A DNA stretch of 64,000 bases from Brachyspira suanatina (GTDB lineage Bacteria > Spirochaetota > Brachyspiria > Brachyspirales > Brachyspiraceae): the NCBI RefSeq assembly GCF_001049755.1, contig NZ_CVLB01000001.1, positions 1,258,995 to 1,322,994 on the forward strand, given 5' to 3'. The position numbers and the translations under genes are program-made. Of the stretch, positions 28,331-36,803 are shown piece after piece; position 1 is the first letter of the stretch, and every line of letters starts with the position of its first letter. The notes under the pieces are model-generated. The model was not told the origin of the DNA, did not search any database, and saw only the letters and a list, made by a program, of their open reading frames with translations.

Positions 28331-28358
28331 TTGACTTTTTTTCATATTATGGTATTAT
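28331..28358 (+). promoter_or_regulatory. Promoter of rpsB-tsf
   Basis: TTGACT (28331-28336), a 16-nt spacer and TATTAT (28353-28358). It would give a leader of about 190 nt before rpsB. Confidence 0.5.
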
Positions 28359-28364
28359 ATATTA

Positions 28365-28550
28365 AACCGATTATATTGGTAAACTTTTCCATAATAGCAA
28401 AATGTTCTTAGTTATTCTGTTTTAGAATACATAAAAGACATTGTTACTAATTTAGTAATCAAAGCATTATGATTTTTATAATACTAATGTTTATATATGA
28501 AATTTATGGATAGGGTGCCTTAATCGGTACTCTATTTTTATTTTAAAGGA
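28365..28550 (+). promoter_or_regulatory. Structured leader of rpsB with attenuator-like hairpin
   Basis: The leader ends with a 10-bp hairpin without unpaired bases: 28510-28519 (ATAGGGTGCC) pairs with 28526-28535 (GGTACTCTAT), two wobble pairs included, loop TTAATC. It is followed by TTTTTATTTT and then the AAAGGA ribosome binding site. Smaller stems lie upstream, for example TTACTAATTTAGTAA near 28444-28458. The position fits S2 autoregulation, known for rpsB operons elsewhere, or attenuation; either is inference. Confidence 0.55.
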
Positions 28551-28557
28551 TATGATT

Positions 28558-29373
28558 ATGTCATTACCAGTTATGAAAGACCTTTTAGAGGCAGGCGTAC
28601 ATTTCGGACACCCAACTAGAAAATGGGATCCTAGAATGAAACCTTTTATTTTCCAAGAGAGAAATGATATCTATATCATTGACCTTATGAAAACTTTAAC
28701 TTATGTTAAAAAAGCTCATGAAGCAGTAAAAGAAATGGCTAGAAACGGCGGAAATGTTCTTTTCGTTGGTACTAAAAAACAAGCTTCTCAGAGCATTAAA
28801 GAAGCTGCTGAAAAATGCGATATGTACTATGTTAATAATCGCTGGTTAGGCGGTATGCTTACAAATTTTGCTACTATCAAAAAAAGTATTGCAAGACTCA
28901 AAAAGATAGAAAAAGAAGAGGTTGATGGTACTTTTGATAAACTTCCTAAAAAAGAGGTTATACTTCTTCTTAAAGAAAAAGAAAGATTAGAGAAAAACTT
29001 TGCAGGTATTAAAGATATGGAAAATTTACCTGATATGCTTTTCGTAATAGACCCAATGCAGGAAGCTATTGCTGTAAGCGAAGCTAGAAAATTAGGAATA
29101 CCTGTTGTAGCAGTTGTTGATACTAACTGTAACCCTGAAGTTATAGATCACCCAATACCTGGTAACGATGATGCTATAAGAGCTATAAGTTTATTTGCAG
29201 GTGTTGTTGCTTCTGCTGTTATAGAAGGACAAAATGAAGCAGGAAAAGAAACATTAGCTAAGCATGACAGCTCTTCTGATGAATCTTCTGAAGAAGTTTA
29301 TGATAATAGCGCTACAGAAGCTGCTGAGGCTGTTGCTGAAAAATATGGTGTTTCTCAAGAAGATGATCAGTAA
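28558..29373 (+). CDS. rpsB: Ribosomal protein S2
   Basis: Small-subunit protein S2, 272 residues. It begins [19 protein letters not shown], the classic S2 start, followed by [38 protein letters not shown] and [12 protein letters not shown]. The ATG at 28558 is chosen because AAAGGA is at a proper distance, whereas the ATG at 28552 is too close. The C-terminal 40 residues are Ser/Glu/Ala-rich and extend past the usual end. tsf follows after 48 bp. Confidence 0.97.
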   Translation: MSLPVMKDLLEAGVHFGHPTRKWDPRMKPFIFQERNDIYIIDLMKTLTYVKKAHEAVKEMARNGGNVLFVGTKKQASQSIKEAAEKCDMYYVNNRWLGGMLTNFATIKKSIARLKKIEKEEVDGTFDKLPKKEVILLLKEKERLEKNFAGIKDMENLPDMLFVIDPMQEAIAVSEARKLGIPVVAVVDTNCNPEVIDHPIPGNDDAIRAISLFAGVVASAVIEGQNEAGKETLAKHDSSSDESSEEVYDNSATEAAEAVAEKYGVSQEDDQ

Positions 29374-29421
29374 TTAATATAAATTGTTAATAATAAAATA
29401 TTTAATATAAAGGAAAAATTG

Positions 29422-30276
29422 ATGGCAAATATTAGTATGGATACTATTAAAGAGCTTAGAGAACGTACAGGCGTAGGTATAATGGACTGTAAAAAAGCTC
29501 TTCAAGAAACTGACGGCGATATGGATAAAGCTATTCGCCTTCTTAAAGAAAAAGGTGCGGCTGTTGCTGCTAAAAAGAATGAACGTACTGTTAAAGAGGG
29601 TTCTATAGGTTTTTGCGTTAATGATGATAAAACAAAAGTTGCTTGTATAGAACTTCAGTGTGAAACTGACTTTGTTGCTAAAAATGAATTATTTATCAAT
29701 TTAGCTAAAGAAATTGCTAATACAGCTATGGGATTAGATGATGTATCAGTAGAAACAGTTTTAAATGCTAAAGGTTCTAACGGCGATACTATTCAAGGTA
29801 TGATAAATGAAGGCATACAGAAATGGGGTGAAAAAACTGTACTTGCTGAAGCTAAAGTTATGAAAACAGATGGTTTCTTCGGTACTTATGCTCACTTCAA
29901 TAATAAACTTGTTGCTATAGTAGAATTTGACGTTAAACCTAAAGGTAAATGTCAGGAAATAGCAGATCAAATAGCTATGCATGTTGCTAGTGAAAAACCT
30001 CTAGCTTTGAATAGAGAAGGAGTAGATCCTAATGCTGTTAAAGAGCAGAAAGAAATATTTGAAAAACAAGTAAGAGATGCTGGAAAACCTGAAAATATGA
30101 TAGAAAAAATCGTTGATGGTAAAATGAGTTCTTGGTATTCTGAATCTGTTCTTATAGACCAAAAATTATTTACTGACAACAAAATCTCTATTAAAAGTTT
30201 AATAGATGAAGTTTCTAAAGAAGCAGGTTCTACTGCAACTATTAAAGATTTTGTAATTGTTTCATTAGGTTTATAA
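29422..30276 (+). CDS. tsf: Elongation factor Ts
   Basis: Nucleotide exchange factor for EF-Tu. The N-terminal UBA-like domain has IKELRERTGVGIMDCKKAL and the core has the highly conserved CETDFVAKNE (TDFV contacts EF-Tu). The dimerisation domain and the end follow normally; 284 residues is standard. The ATG at 29422 follows AAGG; the preceding TTG is an artefact of the open frame. It is second in the rpsB-tsf operon, closed by the terminator at 30303. Confidence 0.97.
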   Translation: MANISMDTIKELRERTGVGIMDCKKALQETDGDMDKAIRLLKEKGAAVAAKKNERTVKEGSIGFCVNDDKTKVACIELQCETDFVAKNELFINLAKEIANTAMGLDDVSVETVLNAKGSNGDTIQGMINEGIQKWGEKTVLAEAKVMKTDGFFGTYAHFNNKLVAIVEFDVKPKGKCQEIADQIAMHVASEKPLALNREGVDPNAVKEQKEIFEKQVRDAGKPENMIEKIVDGKMSSWYSESVLIDQKLFTDNKISIKSLIDEVSKEAGSTATIKDFVIVSLGL

Positions 30277-30302
30277 TTTAATAATTACTTAAAATAAAAA
30301 TT

Positions 30303-30338
30303 AAGCGGATTGCCATTTTTGGCACTCCGCTTTTATTT
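30303..30338 (+). terminator. Rho-independent terminator of rpsB-tsf
   Basis: AAGCGGA-t-TGCCA (30303-30315) pairs with TGGCA-c-TCCGCTT (30320-30332), followed by TTATTTT. Confidence 0.92.
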
Positions 30339-30361
30339 TGTACAAATTAGTTTTAAACAAT

Positions 30362-30395
30362 AAAAAAGGTTATGACAAAAATCATAACCTTTTTT
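30362..30395 (-). terminator. Terminator of the minus-strand TPR operon
   Basis: AAAAAGGTTATGA pairs with TCATAACCTTTTT around the loop CAAAAA. A and T runs on both sides make it usable in both directions; it lies just after the stop of the convergent TPR gene. Confidence 0.88.
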
Positions 30396-30426
30396 AATAG
30401 AGTATAATAAATGAGTTATTAGTTCA

Positions 30427-31788
30427 TTAATCGCTGAATGATATAACACCTTCAATAATAGCCTCAAATCTTTCAGGTTCAATGATCATTACTGTATCAT
30501 CTACTTTCAAGTTAGGAGCAAAGTCACCTATACTTATTAAGAAAGAGTGGGCACTCTTGTACTGTCTTGCATATTCCATAAACTGATCAACAGTATCCTG
30601 TCTCATAGGATATCCTGAAGTATCTAATGCAAATGTACTCTTATATGACTGACCTTCAGAACCGAATTTCTTAATAGTTACAAAGAATACTAATGTGTCG
30701 GATTTTTTAGTATGATCTGTAACTACATATCCGTTTAATGTTAATATTCTATAGAAGTATTTTTCAAGATATTCTATAATATCCATTTCCAATGCAGTTC
30801 TGAATGCATTATTAGCAATAATAGAACTGTAAGTCTTTAATTTCTGATCAACATCTAAGTATATGTTTCTTATAGATTTAATTATTTCCCATTGTTTAAC
30901 AGCAGCTTCAAACTGTTTGTTTTTTACCAAAGTTTCAGCATATCTGTATCTTTCATCTACAACTTTTTCACTTGCTATATTTTCTTTAGTTAAAACCTGT
31001 CCATAATATTCTCTAGCTTTAGAGAAGTTACCAAGTTCATAATAAGAATTGGCAAGATTCAAAGATATTGCATCTTTATCTGATATATCATTACTTTCAT
31101 AAGCTATTTCTAATTCTTTTATAGCATTTTGGAAGTCTCTGCTTGAAGATAATATTTCACCTAAAAGTAAATGGTACTCAGGATTAGAATTATCTAAAGC
31201 AATAGCTTTTTCTATCTGCTGCTGAGCTGCATGATATGAACGAATTTTATAAAAACAAAAAGCCAACATATACAATAGTTGAGGATTACTATCATTTTGA
31301 GCTACTGCTAATGAGAAATATTTTTGTGCTTGTACCCATTCCCCATAATTATAACAAACAAGTCCTGCTTTATATAATGAATCATAATCCTGATCCCTAA
31401 TTTTTGTGATCATATCATATTCATCTATAGCTTTTTTACTGTTTCCTGTTTGTTCATATATTTTTGCTAAGAATTCTCTTACAGACAATTCTGTTAATTC
31501 TTTTGTAAAATAAGCTCCGTCTATCATATTTTGTAATGCGGCCATGGCCAATATATATTGCTGCTGTTTATAATACATATTAGCAGTCATCCATAATATA
31601 TTAGCATCTTTTTTATATTTAGGGTCTAATGTATTAATCTCTCTCATGGCTACATCATAATTTTGTTCATTATAAGCCTGAACGATTTTTTTTAGTTTAA
31701 TAGGGTATGATCCACTCTTTATAACATATTGAGTGGCAAAACCTAATAAAACGATTAAGACTAATATTACAATTAATGAAGCTTCCAC
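30427..31788 (-). CDS. Membrane-anchored TPR protein with restriction-endonuclease-like C-terminus
   Basis: A 453-residue protein with one N-terminal membrane segment (about 4-23). A long array of TPR-like helical repeats follows (about 35-320), for example AQQQIEKAIALDNSNPEYHLLLGEI cut at YH. The last 110 residues resemble an Mrr-type restriction-endonuclease fold: EKYFYRILTLNGYVV, then a later TVDQFMEYARQYKSAHSFLI and ISIGDFAPN. The catalytic Q-x-K of that fold is not visible, so it is probably inactive or only structural. It is the third gene of the operon that begins at 35012. Function unknown; a scaffold role is inference. Confidence 0.7.
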   Translation of the reverse strand: MEASLIVILVLIVLLGFATQYVIKSGSYPIKLKKIVQAYNEQNYDVAMREINTLDPKYKKDANILWMTANMYYKQQQYILAMAALQNMIDGAYFTKELTELSVREFLAKIYEQTGNSKKAIDEYDMITKIRDQDYDSLYKAGLVCYNYGEWVQAQKYFSLAVAQNDSNPQLLYMLAFCFYKIRSYHAAQQQIEKAIALDNSNPEYHLLLGEILSSSRDFQNAIKELEIAYESNDISDKDAISLNLANSYYELGNFSKAREYYGQVLTKENIASEKVVDERYRYAETLVKNKQFEAAVKQWEIIKSIRNIYLDVDQKLKTYSSIIANNAFRTALEMDIIEYLEKYFYRILTLNGYVVTDHTKKSDTLVFFVTIKKFGSEGQSYKSTFALDTSGYPMRQDTVDQFMEYARQYKSAHSFLISIGDFAPNLKVDDTVMIIEPERFEAIIEGVISFSD

Positions 31789-31802
31789 GGTTCTTATCCC
31801 TT

Positions 31803-32840
31803 TTATTCATAGTATATAACTGGACTTCCAGTTTCTTCTGATTCATTTAATGCATCTTTGATTTTTTTCATCATATTATCTTTTACAACAAATACAGACA
31901 TTTTATTTGACATATTATGAGAAAAATCAAATCCGCTTACAGCCATAGATACATTAATATCTACGGGTTCTTCATCATATTCAAAATTATAATTTTTTAA
32001 TGCTTTAAAATATCTTTTTGTAGCTTTCCAAGCCTCTTCTTCATTAGCAAAAATCACAGAATATATAATACCTTCATAAAGTAGGCATTGATTTTCACCT
32101 ATTCTGGCATTTTTCTTTATCGCCCTTATAAGTTCATCTTCTAATTTTTTATAAATAGCATTTCCATATTCTTCTCTTATAGAACTTGCATTTGATATTT
32201 TAAAAGCTATCACTCCTATAGCATGCTTATATCTTTGTGAAAATGCTATTATATTTTTTATGGTACTAGAAAATATTTCATATTCTGATTTATCTATTCT
32301 AACAACTTCATAGTCATTATTTGCATAATTTTCATCATCTTGTTGTATCACATTATTTTCTATACTATATCCTAAATTATACAATATAGTTTTGTACATA
32401 AATATCATAAGTTTTTTTATATTATATGATAACTGTATTGATATAAAGAATAATCCTATAGCTAATATGCTGCTATAGAATGTATAATCCCTTTTATATA
32501 ATAACTTTTGTATTTCTGGAACATAACTTAAAGATAATATTAATATTATGGAAGTAACAGCAAAAAAAAGTAAATTTTCTATTGTTCTAGAAACTCCTGT
32601 ATAACTTTTTGTAGGCTGCATTAATACTATAATAAAAGCATATAATATAGAAATTCCTATCCATATCCATACCCAAACATCAAGAGCATATAATAAATAC
32701 ACAAAGAAATTTTGAGTATTAGGAGATATCAACAATATATATATAGGTATTATTATAGCACTATATATTAAAGTGCATATCATAGCGGCAAAAAATCCAT
32801 ATATATATGATTTAGATAAGTTTATTTGTTTATCTTCCAT
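31803..32840 (-). CDS. Polytopic membrane protein with decayed GGDEF-like domain
   Basis: A 345-residue protein. The N-terminal half has about five hydrophobic segments (roughly 12-38, 43-75, 85-105, 118-140, 143-160). The C-terminal half (about 200-340) follows the fold pattern of diguanylate cyclases: HAIGVIAFKISNASSIREEYG in the place of the LDxDxFKxxND motif, and INVSMAVSGFDF near the end. At the catalytic hairpin it reads YEGIIYSVIF rather than GGDEF, so cyclase activity is unlikely. It sits 14 bp before the TPR gene and 24 bp after the fusion enzyme gene. Signal sensing or a scaffold is inference. Confidence 0.65.
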   Translation of the reverse strand: MEDKQINLSKSYIYGFFAAMICTLIYSAIIIPIYILLISPNTQNFFVYLLYALDVWVWIWIGISILYAFIIVLMQPTKSYTGVSRTIENLLFFAVTSIILILSLSYVPEIQKLLYKRDYTFYSSILAIGLFFISIQLSYNIKKLMIFMYKTILYNLGYSIENNVIQQDDENYANNDYEVVRIDKSEYEIFSSTIKNIIAFSQRYKHAIGVIAFKISNASSIREEYGNAIYKKLEDELIRAIKKNARIGENQCLLYEGIIYSVIFANEEEAWKATKRYFKALKNYNFEYDEEPVDINVSMAVSGFDFSHNMSNKMSVFVVKDNMMKKIKDALNESEETGSPVIYYE

Positions 32841-32864
32841 AATAGTTACCTAATTTTGTACTAA

Positions 32865-35012
32865 TTAATATTTAATATAGTTAACATCACCTGTTTGTCC
32901 AAAGAGCTTTATCATCTTTTCTAGTTTATCTCTATTTGAATATAATAAATATTCAAGTCCCTTTCTTCCTTTTCCTATAATAGAGATAAAACTTTCTTCA
33001 GTAACACAAACAGCATTTGCTCCCAACACTAAATATTTAAATACATCAACTCCATATTTAGGAGATTCTGCAAGTATATTAAAGTGGTGATTTGAATTAA
33101 AATCTACTTTATTTACAGTATCGGCAACTTTTTCCATACCTTTTAATGCATACTTATTATTATTTGAAAAATAAACATTATTTATATGAGATATTTTCAT
33201 ATTATCTAAATCTCTATTGCTTGATATCCCTTTTATGATTAAAGGTATATCTAATTGCTTGGATATTTTTGCTAAATCTTTTTCAGTTTTGAAATGTATC
33301 TTATTTAATTCATTTATATTATAGCAGTAAGTAAAATCTATACCAACAGCACAAGCACCATTCCTTTCCGCTGATTGTAATTTCTGTGTTACTATTTCTT
33401 TGGTATTATTACCATCTATCATAATAATACCTCTTTTTCTTCCTTTTATAGTTTTTAATGATAATTCAAATATTTCATTATCATTAAAGTCATTGAATAT
33501 TGCAAGTACTTCACAATTAGAAGCTACATCTATAACTGTTTCATAATATTCTTTTATATCCATAATGCCGTTTATTGCTTCTCTTAAATTATGGATTGTA
33601 TCTATTATAGTAGGCTGAGATAGATGCATATTAAATATATTGGTTTCTATATTTGCCTCTGGTTCTTTATGAATTATACTAGGGCTGAAATTATATTCAG
33701 AAAGTCCTGTTTTATCTTCAGTATCTTCAACAAATAAATATGAAGCATTTGAATTAGATGACAATTTTTCTTTAGCAACTTTTTTGATTTCATCTATAGT
33801 GATGCTTTTTTCATCTGTTAATTTGAAATGTACGTAGCTCATAGCTTTATTTGCCATAGCTATAGCTTCATCTCTTGTATTTCCTACAGCTATTATATTA
33901 CCGGCTTTCTCTAAATTGTTTGTAGGAGTAACTAATATATCACCAGGTTTTGTTTTAATAAATATTTCTTTAATACCTTCTATTTTTTTAGCATTTTCAA
34001 CACCGTCAATAGATTCTATTATTCCTGTGCCCGGAAGAAATGCTTTTTCAACAGAAACTTTATCCCATTTAGGCTTTAAATCACTTGGAGGATTTCCTAA
34101 TGCTATTTCTATTGCGTTTTTTATTAAATTTACGCCTGTAGCAAGAGGGTAGGTGTATGCACTCATAAAACCGCCGGATAATCTTGCCGCAATTTCTCCA
34201 ACCATAGCACCATTTTTTGTTACTTTTATATCACCTTTGGCAGCTCCGATTTTTAAATTTAATGCTTTTATACCAGCTTTCATAACATTAATAGCATCAT
34301 CCAGCTTTTCCTTTTCTAATGCAGAAGGCAGTATATGACCTGTTTCTATAAAAAATGGAGGAAATTCTATTATTCTGTCTGCAACACCTGTAACATATAT
34401 TTCATCATTATATATAAGCATATCAATAGAAAGTTCCGGACCATCCATAAATTCTTCCATTATTACTTCTCCTGAAGGCGAAGCACTTTTAGCTCTGTTA
34501 AATGCCGCTAAGACATCGCTTTCACTTGATACTTTCATTACACCGCGAGCCCCCATATTATCAGCAGGCTTAACAACAACAGGTGTATTTAAATGCTTAT
34601 ATGCCTCCATTGCCTCTTCATAATTCCATACAGGAAAGAAATTCGGCTGAGGAACATTATTTTTCTTGAATCTTTCACGCATTCTTATCTTATTTGAAGC
34701 AGCATAAGCATCTTCAAATCTATTTCCGGGAAGTCCCAAAGCATTAGCTACAGCAGCAACGGTAGTAGAAGCATCAGTACCTACAGTGATAACTCCATGT
34801 ATTTCCATTTTCTGGCTTAAATCTCTTGCCGCCCTTACACTTCCATCAACATCTCTAGTGGACACTATCATAGGATAATCTGCTATCTTCATACCTGGAG
34901 CATCTTTATTATAATCAAAAACTATTGTATAAAGTCCCATTTCCTGAGCTATTTGTATTGCTGGTACTTGAAGAAGTCCCGCACCTATTATTATTATACG
35001 TTTGCCTTTCAT
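32865..35012 (-). CDS. ATP-grasp enzyme fused to a degenerate FMN-dependent dehydrogenase barrel
   Basis: A 715-residue cytoplasmic protein with two parts. Residues 1 to about 310 are an ATP-grasp ligase of the carbamoyl-phosphate-synthase/PurK kind: Rossmann start IIIIGAGLLQVPAIQIA, VVKPADNMGARGV as the ATP-binding loop, VIMEEFMDGPELS, and GEIAARLSGGFMS as the metal-binding block. A small domain follows (to about 430). From about 450 it matches FMN-dependent alpha-hydroxy-acid dehydrogenases: ANIETNIFNMHLSQP, LIIKGISSNRDLDN and DVFKYLVLGANAVCV. The active-site SNHGGRQ motif is replaced by SNNNKYA, and the phosphate-binding region lacks its Arg. The barrel is therefore probably not an oxidase. 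Ligase substrates are unknown. Confidence 0.8.
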   Translation of the reverse strand: MKGKRIIIIGAGLLQVPAIQIAQEMGLYTIVFDYNKDAPGMKIADYPMIVSTRDVDGSVRAARDLSQKMEIHGVITVGTDASTTVAAVANALGLPGNRFEDAYAASNKIRMRERFKKNNVPQPNFFPVWNYEEAMEAYKHLNTPVVVKPADNMGARGVMKVSSESDVLAAFNRAKSASPSGEVIMEEFMDGPELSIDMLIYNDEIYVTGVADRIIEFPPFFIETGHILPSALEKEKLDDAINVMKAGIKALNLKIGAAKGDIKVTKNGAMVGEIAARLSGGFMSAYTYPLATGVNLIKNAIEIALGNPPSDLKPKWDKVSVEKAFLPGTGIIESIDGVENAKKIEGIKEIFIKTKPGDILVTPTNNLEKAGNIIAVGNTRDEAIAMANKAMSYVHFKLTDEKSITIDEIKKVAKEKLSSNSNASYLFVEDTEDKTGLSEYNFSPSIIHKEPEANIETNIFNMHLSQPTIIDTIHNLREAINGIMDIKEYYETVIDVASNCEVLAIFNDFNDNEIFELSLKTIKGRKRGIIMIDGNNTKEIVTQKLQSAERNGACAVGIDFTYCYNINELNKIHFKTEKDLAKISKQLDIPLIIKGISSNRDLDNMKISHINNVYFSNNNKYALKGMEKVADTVNKVDFNSNHHFNILAESPKYGVDVFKYLVLGANAVCVTEESFISIIGKGRKGLEYLLYSNRDKLEKMIKLFGQTGDVNYIKY

Positions 35013-35186
35013 ATCAATATTGCCTTTTATAATTAATTTAAAATATTCCTATATAGTGTTATTAGTATCGAAATTTTAATACCAAACTAGAGAAATTTTC
35101 ATTATATAGTGTCTAAATATTATTGAACTATATATAATTAATGATATAATTTTTTTAAGCTGCGTTTTTAGCAAAGGTATTCTATA

Positions 35187-36479
35187 ATGATTAAAAAAAG
35201 TATTATTATTATTTTATTTGTTTTGATAGTTTCATGTAATAATAAAATTACAAATCCTTCAGAAACTATCAATAGTATAACTTATTATAATACATCTGAT
35301 GCAGAAATAGATAAATTTAATATTTCTAGATATAGTAAATATAATGAAGTTTATCTTTGTAAAGATGTTAAGTTTAAAAAAATAGCTGAATCACCTAATA
35401 GTATTATTTATTTAGAAGATGGATATGATATAAGTATTGATAAAATAAAAAGTTTCTGTACCAAATTTGAAGAATATTATCCTATTGAAATAGAAATGTA
35501 TGGTGAGCATACAGATATGGATGCAAATGGTAAAGTTATATTATTAATAGCCAGACTTACTGATGAAGGTAATCCGGCACCGCCTAAAGGATATTTTTAT
35601 ATGGGAGATTTATTTGATTATATAGAAGATTCAAATAAAGGAGAATATTTATATATAGGTGTTGATGCTATAAAAAATGAAGCTGATTTTACTTTAGGCA
35701 TTATTTTGCATGAATTACAGCATTTGATTAATGCTAGTGTGAATTTCATGAGGGGCGGAAAAGAAATGGATTTGTGGCTTAATGAGTCACTTTCAGAATC
35801 AACATCTATTCTATTTGCCCCTTTAATTATTGATTACAGAGTGGGATTATTTAATGGAATTGATTATTATTCTTTTTATAGTTGGTATAATACTTATAAT
35901 GTTATAGATAATAATCCTAAATATATATATAATAGTTATGCCTCTGCATCAATATTTATGCAATGGCTTTACACTAAAGATAAATACATTTTTCAAAAAA
36001 TAGCTCATTCTGATATTGCAAAAAACAGTTATCAAAGACTTTTAGATTCTGTTCAGCATTTAAAACAGGGCGGATATGTATGGGAAGATTTATTTTTTGA
36101 TTGGATAGAAGCAGTAGATAATGGAGCTGTTTCAGGTGTTTCAATAAATAAAGTCGCTCCAAATTCAAGTATAAAATTAGATCCAGGTTCTTTAGTTGTT
36201 TATGACTCTTTAGATGATGATTCTCAAAATGCTAATATAGCTAATCTTTCAAGAAGGATAATCAATAAAGAAAACAAAAAAAATATATTAGCTTTCAATA
36301 ATATTACATTAGATGCAGTGCCATATATTCCAGATGATAAAAATGTAGTTATGTTTAATACTCCTAATATTAATAGCTCATTATTAAGGAATACTATTAA
36401 TATTTATAAACCTAAAGAGGCTATTGGAAATCATTTTATAGATAGAATAATAAAAATAAATGATCTAAAAAATCAGTAA
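35187..36479 (+). CDS. M30-like (hyicolysin-type) zinc metalloprotease lipoprotein
   Basis: A secreted, membrane-anchored peptidase of 430 residues. Signal peptide with lipobox Cys17 (LIVSC). The zinc motif HELQH spans residues 175-179, with the general-base Glu176, and the downstream Glu in LWLNESLSE (about 200) is the likely third ligand. The layout, with an N-terminal domain of about 160 residues and the motif near the middle, resembles M30 hyicolysin-like proteins. A secreted protease is consistent with a host-associated spirochaete. It is a single gene; substrate is unknown. Confidence 0.78.
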   Translation: MIKKSIIIILFVLIVSCNNKITNPSETINSITYYNTSDAEIDKFNISRYSKYNEVYLCKDVKFKKIAESPNSIIYLEDGYDISIDKIKSFCTKFEEYYPIEIEMYGEHTDMDANGKVILLIARLTDEGNPAPPKGYFYMGDLFDYIEDSNKGEYLYIGVDAIKNEADFTLGIILHELQHLINASVNFMRGGKEMDLWLNESLSESTSILFAPLIIDYRVGLFNGIDYYSFYSWYNTYNVIDNNPKYIYNSYASASIFMQWLYTKDKYIFQKIAHSDIAKNSYQRLLDSVQHLKQGGYVWEDLFFDWIEAVDNGAVSGVSINKVAPNSSIKLDPGSLVVYDSLDDDSQNANIANLSRRIINKENKKNILAFNNITLDAVPYIPDDKNVVMFNTPNINSSLLRNTINIYKPKEAIGNHFIDRIIKINDLKNQ

Positions 36480-36803
36480 TATTTGTGGAAAATAAAAAAT
36501 TATTATTTTATATATAAGTATGTAAATATAAAAATAAATTCTTATTCTAATGTGATAGAATGCAATTATCTTACAAAAATGTACTAGTTGGTAATTATTT
36601 TATTCATAATAAATTAATATATTTTCTGATTAATCATATTTTATAATTAACAATCTACCTAATCATTAATTATTATATATTGATATTTATTTCATTATAA
36701 ATAAAAAATATTTAATAAAAAATTGACAATGAATTATTTATTTACTATACTATAATTAAAAATGTTACAGTACACGCAATTATGAAAGAGATTTTAAAAA
36801 GTT
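36480..36803. other. Intergenic region upstream of the sulfatase gene
   Basis: AT-rich, 324 bp. It contains the sulfatase promoter (36723-36751) and a small hairpin ATTCT-N8-AGAAT near 36545-36562. Nothing else is recognisable. Confidence 0.4.
36723..36751 (+). promoter_or_regulatory. Sigma-70 promoter of the sulfatase/importer cluster
   Basis: A perfect TTGACA (36723-36728), a 17-nt spacer and TATACT (36746-36751). Transcription would begin near 36758, about 46 nt before the ATG at 36804. No convincing LacI-type operator is visible around it. Confidence 0.72.
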
